Assembly: GCA_040757575.1 (NCBI GenBank)
Contig: JBFLXA010000009.1
Span: 59,574-123,573, forward strand
Source: PFJX01 sp040757575
Lineage (GTDB): Bacteria > Pseudomonadota > Gammaproteobacteria > Burkholderiales > Thiobacillaceae
Length of the DNA stretch: 64,000 nt
Direction of reading: 5' to 3'
Shown here: positions 47,245-58,162 of the stretch, piece after piece
Numbering within the stretch: the first letter of the stretch is position 1
Layout of the letters: every line of letters begins with the position of its first letter
The notes under the pieces: generated by a model
Seen by the model: the letters and a program-made list of their open reading frames with translations, nothing else
What the model was told of the DNA's origin: nothing
Database searches by the model: none
Position numbers and translations under genes: made by a program

Positions 47245-49788
47245 TCAACCCGCTTCCCGTAACAGAGAGATGGCAACCCGCAAGTCATCCAGCTTGGCCA
47301 TGAGCATTTCCTGAAGCTCCAGCAGGCGGGTTTTTTCATTCCGGGCTTTTTGGGTTTCGCCCGTGGCGGCGGCAGCCAGCAGGCGACGGGCGCTTTCGTG
47401 CATGGCCAGGTGTATGGGATGGATGCTGCCGTATTCGTCCAAAAAACCATATTTCTCCCGACCCCGGCGGTCATACCAGCGGCCGAAGCCGCAGGCGTGG
47501 ATGTCCAGATTCACGCAGGCTGCAGCGCCGTTGTCCACGGCCTGGAGCACCTGGTCGATCCAGCGGCGGTGGGCCAGCTGGGCAGACAGCAGGGGCAGGT
47601 CTTCCCGCTCCACGGGCAGGGTGGAGAGAGACCATTCGTGGCCCAGCTGGAAATGGCCAACCCACTCTTCCAGGCGGGCCGCCGGCATGGGCATGGCCAA
47701 ACCGAAGCCCTGGGCCACATGGCAGCCGAACTGCATCAGCACATTGCCCTGGCTGGCAGATTCCACGCCTTCCGCCACCACCTTCAAATCGAAAGCGGCG
47801 GCCAGGCCCAGCACACCTTCCACGATGGCCAGATCCTCCATGTCGTCCAGCATGTTGGCGATGAATGTGCGGTCGATCTTCAGGGTGGTGGCGGGCAGGC
47901 GCCGCAGATAGGTCAGGGAGGAATAACCGGTGCCGAAATCATCCAGGGCGAAACTGACCCCCAGGCGGCCACAGGCGATGATGGCGTGGCTGACCTGGGC
48001 GATGTCCTCCAGGGCTGCGGTTTCCAGGATTTCCAGCTCCAGCCAGGCGGGTGAAACCCTTGGATAGGCCGCAAAGCGTTCCCGCAGCCATGCATCCAGA
48101 TCCGGCTGGTGCAGCAGGCGGGCGGAGATGTTGACGCTGACGGGTAGCACCAGTCCCTTTGCTGCCCATTCGTCCATCTGCCTGAGTGTTTCCCCGATCA
48201 CCCAGCGGTCCACCTGGGCGGACAAATCAGAGTCCTCGATGGCGGAAAGAAAGTGGGCCGGGGTCAGCAGGCCCTGGCTGGGGTGGCGCCATCGGATCAG
48301 GGCCTCGGCCCCCACCACCAGCCCCTCGCGTATGTCGATCTTGGGTTGGTAGTAGAGCTGGAATTCTTCCCGCACCAGGGCCAGCCGCACGCCAGTGAGC
48401 ATTTCCCGCTGGCTGCGGGCCTGCCGGTCCCGTTCCGCGTCGAACACCACGCAGGTGGCCCGGCCCGCCTGTTTGGCGGCGTACATGGCCTGGTCCGCAT
48501 GGCGCAACAGGGTATCCGCATCACAGTCATCCAGGGGAAAGAGTGTGATGCCGATGCTGGCGGATACCCCCAGACGCAGGTCACCGATGATCACGGGTTG
48601 CTCGATGGCCGCCAGCATGCGTTCCAGGATCAGGTTGGTTTCTTCCGGGCTGGCCAGGTCCACCAGCACCATGGCGAATTCGTCGCCCCCAAGGCGGGCA
48701 ACAGTGTCTCCGCCCCGGACGCTGCTCTTCAGCCGCTGGGCGATCTCAATAAGCAGTTTGTCGCCAATGTGGTGGCCGTGGGTGTCATTGATGGGTTTGA
48801 ACACGTCCAGATCCAGGTAACCCACCGCCAGCAGGGTCTGATGTCGGCGTGCCTGGAGCAGAGCCTGGTTCATTCGGTCGGCAAACAAAACCCGGTTGGG
48901 CAGGCCGGTCAGGGCATCAAAATGGGCCAGGGATTCCAAGTGCCGCTGACGTTCCCGGGCCTGGGTAACATCCGCAAACACGCCCACGTAATGCAATAAC
49001 TGCCCCTGGGCATCCCGTACGCCGTGGATGGTCAGGGATTCCAGATAGCAGCTACCGTCCTTGCGCCGGTTGGTGATCTCCCCCTCCCAGATGTCCTGGG
49101 TCAACAGCTGCTCCCACAGGTCGAAATAGAAGTCCTTGTCCTGTTCCCCGGACTGGAGCAGACGGGCGTTGCGACCTACTGCCTCTTCCCGGCTGTAACC
49201 GGTGATGCGGGTAAAGGCCTGGTTCACCTCCAGGATTTGCCCCTCAGCATCGGTGATGATGACGCCATCCTTGGTATGGTCGAACACGCTGGCCGTACGG
49301 AACTGGCGTTCCTGGGCAGCTACCTGGGGCGTGATGTCTGCCAGCACTTCGATAAATCCCGTGATTTCGCCAAGGGAATCCCGGTGAGGGAAAGCATGGA
49401 CGTGCAACCAGCAGGACGATCCACCCTGCTGCTCCATTCTCAAGCGGTGCTCTGCCACACGCCCGGAAGTCATGGCTCCCTGGCCGGGACACTGGATGCA
49501 GGGGCCCGTCTGGTAACCATGCAACTCATAACACTTGCGGCCTTCCAGCGCACCGGCCTGCCAGCCCAGCATCTGTTCCAGGCCCGTGTTTGCCATGAGA
49601 ATCGTATATGACCGATCCACCAGGGCCACCCCCATCTGTAGGTTGTCGACCACAGCGCGGAAAAGGGCTTCTGACTGGTGCAAGGAACTCAGCAGGGTCA
49701 GGAGGCTGTTCTCCGGACCTGGGACTGGCAAGCCGACTCCAGTGTCCAGCAGGGGTGTTTCAGCCTCTGTCAGGCGGTTATTTTTCAT
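47245..49788 (-). CDS. PAS-PAS-GGDEF-EAL-CZB cyclic-di-GMP signalling protein
   Basis: 847 residues, no membrane helix. Two PAS domains (about 35-150, with several Cys, and 165-285), a diguanylate cyclase domain with intact RLGGDEF (near 366), a phosphodiesterase domain with intact GAEALIRW (near 493), DDFGTGYSSL and VVAEGVES, and a C-terminal CZB-type zinc domain (about 730-830: CGFGRWYDRRGREKYG and IHLAMHESA). Both catalytic motifs are intact, so net activity cannot be predicted; a zinc- or oxidant-controlled switch is inferred from the CZB domain. Second CZB protein in the window. Confidence 0.92.
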   Translation of the reverse strand: MKNNRLTEAETPLLDTGVGLPVPGPENSLLTLLSSLHQSEALFRAVVDNLQMGVALVDRSYTILMANTGLEQMLGWQAGALEGRKCYELHGYQTGPCIQCPGQGAMTSGRVAEHRLRMEQQGGSSCWLHVHAFPHRDSLGEITGFIEVLADITPQVAAQERQFRTASVFDHTKDGVIITDAEGQILEVNQAFTRITGYSREEAVGRNARLLQSGEQDKDFYFDLWEQLLTQDIWEGEITNRRKDGSCYLESLTIHGVRDAQGQLLHYVGVFADVTQARERQRHLESLAHFDALTGLPNRVLFADRMNQALLQARRHQTLLAVGYLDLDVFKPINDTHGHHIGDKLLIEIAQRLKSSVRGGDTVARLGGDEFAMVLVDLASPEETNLILERMLAAIEQPVIIGDLRLGVSASIGITLFPLDDCDADTLLRHADQAMYAAKQAGRATCVVFDAERDRQARSQREMLTGVRLALVREEFQLYYQPKIDIREGLVVGAEALIRWRHPSQGLLTPAHFLSAIEDSDLSAQVDRWVIGETLRQMDEWAAKGLVLPVSVNISARLLHQPDLDAWLRERFAAYPRVSPAWLELEILETAALEDIAQVSHAIIACGRLGVSFALDDFGTGYSSLTYLRRLPATTLKIDRTFIANMLDDMEDLAIVEGVLGLAAAFDLKVVAEGVESASQGNVLMQFGCHVAQGFGLAMPMPAARLEEWVGHFQLGHEWSLSTLPVEREDLPLLSAQLAHRRWIDQVLQAVDNGAAACVNLDIHACGFGRWYDRRGREKYGFLDEYGSIHPIHLAMHESARRLLAAAATGETQKARNEKTRLLELQEMLMAKLDDLRVAISLLREAG

Positions 49789-50063
49789 GTGAAACCTACT
49801 TGTCTCTCCCTGGCTGTCATGCCTGCTGGTTTATCAGCAAACCCTGATGTAGGAAAAGACATAGCCGGCGAGCGGTCATATTTTCAGGCTGATCGTCCCA
49901 TCATGCCGGCTGGCGGGGCTCAGTTGTCCACAGCCTCCTTCCCCAGTCCACCTGGTTCGGGATCGGGTTCAAGTTTCAACCGGGCAGGACGTTATACGCG
50001 CATCAAGAACAGCGAGCTGAGCCCATGGGGCCAGCCCGATTCACATACAAGACAGGAAAGCTT
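49789..50063. other. Divergent intergenic region, 275 bases
   Basis: Lies between the GGDEF-EAL gene (minus) and the receiver-like gene (plus). Apart from the possible sigma-28-type element at 49969-49995 I see no gene, RNA or strong dyad. Confidence 0.5.
49969..49995 (+). promoter_or_regulatory. Possible sigma-28 type promoter
   Basis: TCAAGTTT, exactly 11 bases, then GACGTTAT. The -35 part is identical to that of the two better sites at 20592 and 42042; the -10 matches only 5 of 8 consensus bases. It lies about 70 bases ahead of the ATG at 50064. Confidence 0.35.
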
Positions 50064-51191
50064 ATGACTATGCGACGCTTCGTTGGCTTGGTGGGTATGG
50101 ACTCAGCTTTCATCGACCGCAGCAAGGCGAAGCTTGCCGAGCATTACGACCTGAACGTGTTTTCCGACCCGGCGACCTGCCTGGCGCAGATTCAGGCCCA
50201 CAAGCCCGACCTGATCGTGATCGATACCGCCCTGACAGGGGAGGCCGGATTCGCACTACATCGCGCTCTGCGGGACGATTTTGATCTGGGTGATGTATTT
50301 CAGGTGCTGCTGTGTAGCCGGGAAGATGTCGCGCGGGAGGGATTTGAGCCGGACGATTTCCTGACAACCCCTGGGGATGATGCCGCCCTGTTTGCAAAGC
50401 TGGCCAGCGCCAGTAAGCGCCTGGAAGACAAGGGAGCCATCCGGGAACAGATGGCTTATGCCCAAAGTGTGGCTTTCACCTCCATGTCTGCCATGGGCGA
50501 GCTGGGCGTGGTCATGCAATTCCTGTCCAGGAGTTTCACCTGCGACAACGTCCAGTCTGTGGCTCGACTGGCGCTGGATTCCATCGCCCAGTATGAGCTT
50601 GAGGGCGTGGCCTATCTCATCTGGGAAGGCGAGCACTTCCTGCTGGCCAGCAATGGTAGCGATGTGCCAACCCATACTCGGAACTTCATCGAACAGCGTC
50701 GCACCTTGGGCAGAATTGTCGAAATCGATACCAACCTGATCGTGAACTACGACTACGTCAGCCTCTTGGTGACCAACCTGCCCCAGGACGACCCCGCCAG
50801 GCTGGGGCGTATTCGAGACAACCTGGCCACCCTTGCAGAAGGGGTGCAATCCCGGGTAACCGGGCTGCTCCTGGAACACGATAACCACCTCAAACAGCAG
50901 GCCATACGCTATGCAGCCCAGGAGATCCGGGATTCCCTGAAAAATATCCACACCCGGCAGATTGAAGACCTTGCCCACATGACCGAACTTGTGGAGCAGG
51001 TCATCAACGACTTCGAGCGGGATTTTCTACATATGGGACTGCACGTCGAGCACGAAAACATGCTTATCGGCGATCTGGTGGACCTCCGCCGACGCATTGC
51101 GGACATCATCAGCCACCCCGGCGAAGTCCACGAAAAACTACAGGTCCTCATCAACGCCCTGGAGACCATTGCCGGGGATTTGCCGGCTTGA
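50064..51191 (+). CDS. Receiver-like signalling protein with unknown C-terminal domain
   Basis: 375 residues from the ATG at 50064 (AGGAAAG upstream). The first about 120 residues have a response-regulator receiver layout with a candidate phospho-Asp in LIVIDTALTGEAGF, but the usual acidic pair and the late Lys are not clear, so it may be a degenerate receiver. The remaining 255 residues contain a GAF-like stretch (VARLALDSIAQYELEGVAYLIW) and a long helical C terminus rich in coiled-coil heptads. No enzymatic or DNA-binding output is recognised. Confidence 0.72.
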   Translation: MTMRRFVGLVGMDSAFIDRSKAKLAEHYDLNVFSDPATCLAQIQAHKPDLIVIDTALTGEAGFALHRALRDDFDLGDVFQVLLCSREDVAREGFEPDDFLTTPGDDAALFAKLASASKRLEDKGAIREQMAYAQSVAFTSMSAMGELGVVMQFLSRSFTCDNVQSVARLALDSIAQYELEGVAYLIWEGEHFLLASNGSDVPTHTRNFIEQRRTLGRIVEIDTNLIVNYDYVSLLVTNLPQDDPARLGRIRDNLATLAEGVQSRVTGLLLEHDNHLKQQAIRYAAQEIRDSLKNIHTRQIEDLAHMTELVEQVINDFERDFLHMGLHVEHENMLIGDLVDLRRRIADIISHPGEVHEKLQVLINALETIAGDLPA

Positions 51192-51212
51192 TCGGTTTGA
51201 GCGGGGAGGGGG

Positions 51213-53282
51213 TTACCCCTTCCCCCCCAGCAAATGCAACAGGTGTGCCTGGGCGTCGAAGCCACGGCCCCGGCGGGGGCGTTTGCGGTAGCTGCCGTCC
51301 GGATCCATTTCCCAGCTGAGCATGTTGTCCTTGAGGTAGGGCTTGATGCCTTCGCTGATGACCCGTTTCTTGATCTTGGGGTCCAGCAGGGGGAAGCCGG
51401 TTTCTATGCGGCGGAAGAAATTGCGGTCCATCCAGTCGGCGCTGGCCAGGTAGACGTCTTCCTGGCCGCCGTTCCAGAAGTAGAAGATGCGGTGGTGTTC
51501 CAGGAAGCGGCCGATGACGGAGCGCACGCGGATGTTTTCTGACACGCCGGGCAGGCCGGGGCGCAAGGCGCATACGCCGCGGACGATGAGGTCGATCTGC
51601 ACGCCGGCCTGGGAGGCTTCATACAGGGCGGCGATGATCTTCGGTTCCAGCAGGGCGTTCATCTTGGCGACGATGGCGGCCTTTTCGCCGGCCCGGGCCC
51701 GGGCGGTTTCGTTGTGAATGGCCTTGACCATGCTGGAATGCAGGGTGAAGGGGGATTGCAGCAGGTGGCTGTGGACGCCGGCGTCACCCAGGCCAGTGAT
51801 CTGCTGGAACACGTCGCTGACGTCCTGACAGAGCTCCGGCTGGCAAGTGAGCAGGCCGAAGTCGGTGTAGAGGCGGGCGGTGCGGGCGTGGTAGTTGCCG
51901 GTGCCCAGGTGGCAGTATCGCTTGAGCTTGCCGTCTTCCCGGCGCACCACCAGGGCCAGCTTGGCGTGGGTCTTGTAGCCCACCACGCCGTACACCACGT
52001 GGGCGCCGGCTTCTTCCAGCTTCTGGGCCCAATTGATGTTGGCCTCTTCGTCGAAGCGGGCCAGCAACTCCACCACCACGGTCACTTCCTTCTGGCGCTG
52101 GGCGGCCTTGATGAGGTGGCGCATGAGTTCAGAATCGGTGCCTGTACGGTACACGGTCTGGCGGATGGCCAGCACATTGGGATCCTCTGCTGCCTGGCGG
52201 ATGAATTCGATGACCGGCTGAAAGCTCTGAAAGGGGTGGTGCAGCAGGATGTCGCCCTTGCTGATGGCCTTGAACATGTCCGGCTGCTTCAGCAGGGGGG
52301 CGGGGGTGCCCTGGCTGAAGGGTGGGAACTTCAGGTCCGGCCGCTCCACCCGGTCTGGCACCTGCATGAGCCGCACCAGATTCACCGGGCCGTGGACCTG
52401 GTACAGGTCTTCCCGTTCCAGACCGAACTGGCTCAATAGAAAGTTGGTCATTTCTTCCGAGCAGTTGTCCGCCACTTCCAGGCGCACGGCGTCGCCGAAG
52501 TGGCGGTGGGGCAGTTCGCCCTGGAGCTGTTCCCGCAGGTTCTTGTTTTCTTCGTCGTCCACGAACAGGTCGGAATTGCGGGTGACCCGGAACTGGTAGC
52601 AGCCCAGCACTTCCATGCCGGCAAACAGTTCGCCCACGTGGGCGTGGATGATGGACGAGAGGAACACGAAGCCGTATTCGCAGCCGGCGACGGCGGCGGG
52701 CATCTGGATCACCCTTGGCAGGCTGCGAGGGGCCTGCACAACGGCGCCGCCGGAGTTGCGGCCGAAGGCATCCTTGCCCGCCAGTTCCACGGCAAAGTTC
52801 AGGCTCTTGTTGAGCACGTTGGGGAAGGGGTGGGCGGGGTCCAGGCCGATGGGTGTGAGCACCGGCATCAGTTCCCGGAAGAAGAAGTCCTTGATCCAGG
52901 CGGCCTGGGCCTCGTTCCACTGGGTACGGCGCAGGAAACGGATACCTTCCTGTTCCAGTACAGGCAGCACGGATTTGTTGAGCAGTTCGTATTGCCGGGC
53001 CACCTGTTCGTGGGCCACCCGGGCCACCTGCTGGAAGGCCTGTCGCACGCTCAGGCCGTCCGGGCCTTTCATGCCCGGGTTGAGGCGCAACTGTTCCTTC
53101 AGGCCGGAAACGCGAATCTCGAAGAATTCGTCCATGTTGCTGGAGAAGATGCACAGGAAGCGCAGGCGTTCCAGCAGGGGGGTGTTTTTGTCTTCCGCCT
53201 GGGCCAGTACACGGCGGTTGAATTCCAGAATGCCGAGTTCACGGTTGATGAGGTGTTCCGGGGCGGGCAGGGGCAGGCTCAT
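51213..53282 (-). CDS. ppk1: Polyphosphate kinase 1
   Basis: 689 residues, the usual length. Starts INRELGILEFNRRVLAQA and FSSNMDEFFEIRVSGL; the first phosphate-binding His is in RYCHLGTGNYHARTARLY and the second HKD-like site follows later. It polymerises the gamma phosphate of ATP into polyphosphate at the membrane. Divergent to the CYTH-CHAD gene with 75 bases between starts. Confidence 0.96.
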   Translation of the reverse strand: MSLPLPAPEHLINRELGILEFNRRVLAQAEDKNTPLLERLRFLCIFSSNMDEFFEIRVSGLKEQLRLNPGMKGPDGLSVRQAFQQVARVAHEQVARQYELLNKSVLPVLEQEGIRFLRRTQWNEAQAAWIKDFFFRELMPVLTPIGLDPAHPFPNVLNKSLNFAVELAGKDAFGRNSGGAVVQAPRSLPRVIQMPAAVAGCEYGFVFLSSIIHAHVGELFAGMEVLGCYQFRVTRNSDLFVDDEENKNLREQLQGELPHRHFGDAVRLEVADNCSEEMTNFLLSQFGLEREDLYQVHGPVNLVRLMQVPDRVERPDLKFPPFSQGTPAPLLKQPDMFKAISKGDILLHHPFQSFQPVIEFIRQAAEDPNVLAIRQTVYRTGTDSELMRHLIKAAQRQKEVTVVVELLARFDEEANINWAQKLEEAGAHVVYGVVGYKTHAKLALVVRREDGKLKRYCHLGTGNYHARTARLYTDFGLLTCQPELCQDVSDVFQQITGLGDAGVHSHLLQSPFTLHSSMVKAIHNETARARAGEKAAIVAKMNALLEPKIIAALYEASQAGVQIDLIVRGVCALRPGLPGVSENIRVRSVIGRFLEHHRIFYFWNGGQEDVYLASADWMDRNFFRRIETGFPLLDPKIKKRVISEGIKPYLKDNMLSWEMDPDGSYRKRPRRGRGFDAQAHLLHLLGGKG

Positions 53283-53357
53283 GGGTAAGGTGTAACACAG
53301 GAAGAACTGGCGGATGCTAACTTCAAACTTGCCCCCTATCTATCTCGGAATCGTGAC

Positions 53358-54866
53358 ATGGAGATCGAACTCAAGCTTTCCCTGCCGCCAGCAGCGGCTG
53401 CCCGGCTGGCCCGGCACCCCTTGCTGAAGGGTGTGAAACCGGACACCCGGCGTCTGCGCAGCGTGTATCTGGATACGCTGGGGGGTGATCTGCTACACCG
53501 GGGGGCGGCCCTGCGGGTGCGGCAGGCGGGGCGCCAGTGGCTCCAGACCCTGAAGGTGGCGACAGAATCCGTGGGGGCCCTTTCCCGCCGACCTGAATGG
53601 GAAGTGCCTCTGACCCGGGGCCACCATGACCTGGCTCTGTTTCCTGCCGATGCCCAGGCCCTGATGAAACGCCTGGCGAGGGACGGGGTGGACTGGGCCA
53701 CCGTGGCCCCGGCCTTCGTTACGGATTTCCGCCGCAAGGCCTGGCACCTGCGCCAGGGGGAAAGCGACTTAGAACTGGCCCTGGACATGGGGGAGATCCA
53801 GGCCGGCGGCCGGGTGGAGCCCCTGTGCGAGGTGGAGATCGAACTGAAATCCGGCGATGGTCTGGCCCTCTTTGACCTGGCCCTGGCCCTGCTGGAAACC
53901 CTGCCCCTGGGCCTGGAACCCCGCAGCAAGGCGGCCCGGGGCTATGCCCTGGCGGGGGCCAGCCAGCCAGCGCCGGTGCGCGCTGCGCCGGTATCCCTGG
54001 CAGGACTGGATGCGGTCCAGGCCTGGGCCCGGCTTGGGGAGGGGGGGCTGGCCCAGGGCGTGGCCAATGTGCCGGGGTTTCTTGCCTGCCCCCAGGACAT
54101 CGAATACCTGCACCAGTTGCGGGTGGGCCTGCGCCGGCTCCATGGCATGGCGGACCTGGCTTTGCACCTGGGCAGACCCGCGCCAGCCTGGGATGAGCCC
54201 CTCAAGACCTGCATGACGGCCCTCAATGCCGCTCGGGACTGGGATGTACTGCTCCATGAAACCCTGCCCCGGGTGGCGGGGGCCTTGACGCCCCCCCTGG
54301 GCCGGGCCTTCCTGGGGCGCCTGGAAAAAGAGGCCGCCCAGGCCCGGCAGGACGCCCAGGCGGTCATCGCCGCGCCGGCCTTCACGCGGCTGGTGCTGGA
54401 GATCGGGCGGGATTTACAGGTGACATCAGCGTCCGAACCGTCTTCGGGGCTGGACACGGCCACCTGGGCGGCGGATTGCCTCCAGGCCCGCTGGGTCAAG
54501 GTATTGAAACGGGGAAAGGGGTTTGCCCGTCTGGATGCCCTGGGGCGCCACAAGCTGCGAATTGCCGTGAAGCGCATGCGCTACACCGCAGATACCCTGA
54601 GCCCGGTGTTCCGGGGCGGGAAGGGGTTTGGCAACGCCCTGGCCCATCTGCAGGACAGTCTGGGGGCCGGTCAGGATGCAGTGGTGGCATTGCACCTGTT
54701 GTCCCGGCTGGCCAGCCGCTCCGAGGCCGTGGCCTTCGATGCCGGGCGCTTGAGTGGCCTGCTTGCGGCGGACATCCAGAAGGGGGGTGACCATGGCGCC
54801 AGGGCCTGGCGTGCCCTGCTCAAGACCCGGCGTTGCTGGGCCTTGAAGGCGGGCAAAGGGGATTGA
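53358..54866 (+). CDS. CYTH and CHAD domain protein (inorganic triphosphatase-like)
   Basis: 502 residues. The N-terminal CYTH tunnel fold (about 1-200) begins MEIELKLSL with the ExExK signature; the C-terminal CHAD helical domain (about 225-495) has the conserved HQLRVGLRRL and HKLRIAVKRMRY His/Arg blocks that bind polyphosphate. Enteric YgiF is a triphosphatase; CHAD directs proteins to polyphosphate granules. Sharing an upstream region with ppk1 supports a polyphosphate role. Confidence 0.93.
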   Translation: MEIELKLSLPPAAAARLARHPLLKGVKPDTRRLRSVYLDTLGGDLLHRGAALRVRQAGRQWLQTLKVATESVGALSRRPEWEVPLTRGHHDLALFPADAQALMKRLARDGVDWATVAPAFVTDFRRKAWHLRQGESDLELALDMGEIQAGGRVEPLCEVEIELKSGDGLALFDLALALLETLPLGLEPRSKAARGYALAGASQPAPVRAAPVSLAGLDAVQAWARLGEGGLAQGVANVPGFLACPQDIEYLHQLRVGLRRLHGMADLALHLGRPAPAWDEPLKTCMTALNAARDWDVLLHETLPRVAGALTPPLGRAFLGRLEKEAAQARQDAQAVIAAPAFTRLVLEIGRDLQVTSASEPSSGLDTATWAADCLQARWVKVLKRGKGFARLDALGRHKLRIAVKRMRYTADTLSPVFRGGKGFGNALAHLQDSLGAGQDAVVALHLLSRLASRSEAVAFDAGRLSGLLAADIQKGGDHGARAWRALLKTRRCWALKAGKGD

Positions 54867-54875
54867 TCTCCGCCC

Positions 54876-56117
<1,242 letters not shown>

Positions 56118-56153
56118 AACGGACTCCTGACGGTTCAAGACAAAGAAAGATTC

Positions 56154-56774
56154 ATGGCCCGCATTATCCTCTTCAACAAGCCCTATGGGGTGTTGAGTCA
56201 GTTCACCCCCGAAGCCGGACACGCCAGCCTGGCGGACTACATACACTTGCCGGGGGTGTATGCCGCCGGCCGTCTGGACGCGGACAGCGAGGGCCTGCTG
56301 CTGCTGACGGATGACGGTGCCCTGCAACACCGGCTGGCCCACCCCAAGCACAAGCAGCCCAAGACCTATTGGGCCCAGGTGGAGGGGGAACCCAACGAAG
56401 CGGCCCTGGAACTTTTGCGCAAAGGCATAAATCTGGGAGACTTCCATACCCGGCCGGCGGGGGTCCGGCTGATGGATGAACCCGCAGGCCTCTGGCCCCG
56501 GGATCCGCCGATCCGTTTCCGCAAGCACATTCCGACCCACTGGCTGGAGATCGTGCTGGAGGAAGGCAAGAACCGGCAGGTACGGCGCATGACCGCCAAG
56601 GTGGGCCTGCCTACCCTGCGGCTGGTGCGCTGGGCCATCGGCCCCTGGACTCTGGAGGATCTGGCGCCAGGGACCTGGCGGGCAGTGGAAGGGGGTAGTG
56701 AATCGCCGCCCCGGATGAATCCCAAGGGGGTGTCAGGCAGAACCTGGCGTCCCAGGACACAAGGAAATCAGTGA
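56154..56774 (+). CDS. rluE: 23S rRNA pseudouridine synthase RluE
   Basis: 206 residues. RsuA/RluB/E/F family catalytic core: KPYGVLSQFT, the catalytic Asp in GRLDADSEGLLLL (about 40-52), KTYWAQVEGEP and KNRQVRRMTAKVGLPTLRL. No S4 domain, as in RluE. Modifies 23S rRNA. About 25 disordered basic residues extend the C terminus. Its stop directly abuts the nhaA start. Confidence 0.93.
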   Translation: MARIILFNKPYGVLSQFTPEAGHASLADYIHLPGVYAAGRLDADSEGLLLLTDDGALQHRLAHPKHKQPKTYWAQVEGEPNEAALELLRKGINLGDFHTRPAGVRLMDEPAGLWPRDPPIRFRKHIPTHWLEIVLEEGKNRQVRRMTAKVGLPTLRLVRWAIGPWTLEDLAPGTWRAVEGGSESPPRMNPKGVSGRTWRPRTQGNQ

Positions 56775-58139
56775 ATGGAAGCGCGTGGCAAGCAGCAGGA
56801 CGGGGTGTACCAGGCTCCCTGGGAACAGGCCTTCAAGCGGGTATTGACCCCGTTTGAGGAATTCGTCCACCGGCAGACCACGTCCGGGGCCCTGTTGATG
56901 ATTTCCGCCCTGGTAGCCCTGTTGCTGGCCAACAGCCTGTTCGTCCATGTCTATCACGACATCGCCCACACCCATATCAGTCTGAGCGTGGGTGCCTGGA
57001 GCCTGGATAAAACCCTGCACCACTGGGTGAATGACGGTCTGATGGCCCTGTTCTTCTTTGTCGTAGGCCTGGAACTGAAACGGGAAATGCTGGTGGGTGA
57101 ACTGGCAGATCCCCGTCATTCAGCCCTGCCCATCGCCGCGGCCATCGGCGGCATGATCGTGCCAGCCCTCATTTTCTACGCCATCAACCCCAGCGGCGAC
57201 GCGGCCCGGGGCTGGGGCATCCCCATGGCCACGGACATCGCCTTCGCCATCGGCGCCCTGGCCCTCATGGCAGGCCGGGTGCCCAAGGGGCTGATCACCT
57301 TCCTGGTGGCCCTGGCCATCGTCGATGACCTGGGGGCAGTGCTGGTGATTGCGGTGTTCTACACCGAAACCCTGTCCTGGACGGCTCTTGGGATGGCCGG
57401 ATTGTTGTTCTTTCTGCTCATCGCCATGAACCTGGGTGGCGTGCATCGCCTGTTGCCTTATTTCCTGGTGGCCGTACTGCTCTGGCTGGCTTTGCTGCAA
57501 TCCGGTCTCCACGCCACCCTGGCCGGCGTATTGGGGGCCTTTGCCTTGCCGGCCCGGCCCAAATACGACCCGATCCGTTTCAGCAGCCATGTGGATGAGC
57601 TTCTTGACCACATCAAGGACAGCCATGTGCCCGGCCAGAGCATCATGACCAACGAGCATCTCTACGCCACGGTCCAGACCCTTGAGAATGGGGTCTACCA
57701 AGTGCAGACCCCCTTGCAGCGGGCCCAGCATATCTGGCATCTGCCGGTAGCCTTCCTGGTGATTCCCGTTTTTGCCTTGATCAATGCGGGGATTCCGGTG
57801 GACTTTTCGCGCCTGGGAGAAACCCTGGGCCACCCCGTCACCCTCGGTGTGGTGCTGGGATTGGTGTTGGGCAAGTTCATCGGCATTACTGCCGCCAGCT
57901 GGCTTGCCTTGAAAGCGGGGATCGGCGAATTGCCCACGGGCACCCGGTTTTCCCAGCTTGCTGGCGTGGCCTTGCTGGGGGGCATCGGCTTCACCATGTC
58001 CATTTTCATTGCGGAGCTGGCTTATGCCGCCCAGCCGGACTTCCTGCTCATGGCCAAGACCGGCATCCTGGCGGCCTCGGTGCTGGCCGGAGTGTTCGGT
58101 TTGATCTGGGTGTATATGACCACCCGCAGCCCTGGGTAG
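56775..58139 (+). CDS. nhaA: Na+/H+ antiporter NhaA
   Basis: 454 residues, about twelve membrane helices. The ion-binding pair of Asp is in ALAIVDDLGAVLVI, and HHWVNDGLMALFFFVVGLELKRE is the strong family signature. Longer than E. coli NhaA by about 65 residues, with an extra loop (about 275-315) as in one betaproteobacterial subgroup. Exports sodium in exchange for protons. Starts at the base after the rluE stop. Confidence 0.95.
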   Translation: MEARGKQQDGVYQAPWEQAFKRVLTPFEEFVHRQTTSGALLMISALVALLLANSLFVHVYHDIAHTHISLSVGAWSLDKTLHHWVNDGLMALFFFVVGLELKREMLVGELADPRHSALPIAAAIGGMIVPALIFYAINPSGDAARGWGIPMATDIAFAIGALALMAGRVPKGLITFLVALAIVDDLGAVLVIAVFYTETLSWTALGMAGLLFFLLIAMNLGGVHRLLPYFLVAVLLWLALLQSGLHATLAGVLGAFALPARPKYDPIRFSSHVDELLDHIKDSHVPGQSIMTNEHLYATVQTLENGVYQVQTPLQRAQHIWHLPVAFLVIPVFALINAGIPVDFSRLGETLGHPVTLGVVLGLVLGKFIGITAASWLALKAGIGELPTGTRFSQLAGVALLGGIGFTMSIFIAELAYAAQPDFLLMAKTGILAASVLAGVFGLIWVYMTTRSPG

Positions 58140-58162
58140 TCCGCATAGACGGACGCGGCGCC

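Noticed and set aside
56118..56540. N-terminal extension of the icd frame
   Set aside because: The GTG at 56117 has an AGGAG site and starts the family sequence; the extension is antisense to rluE.
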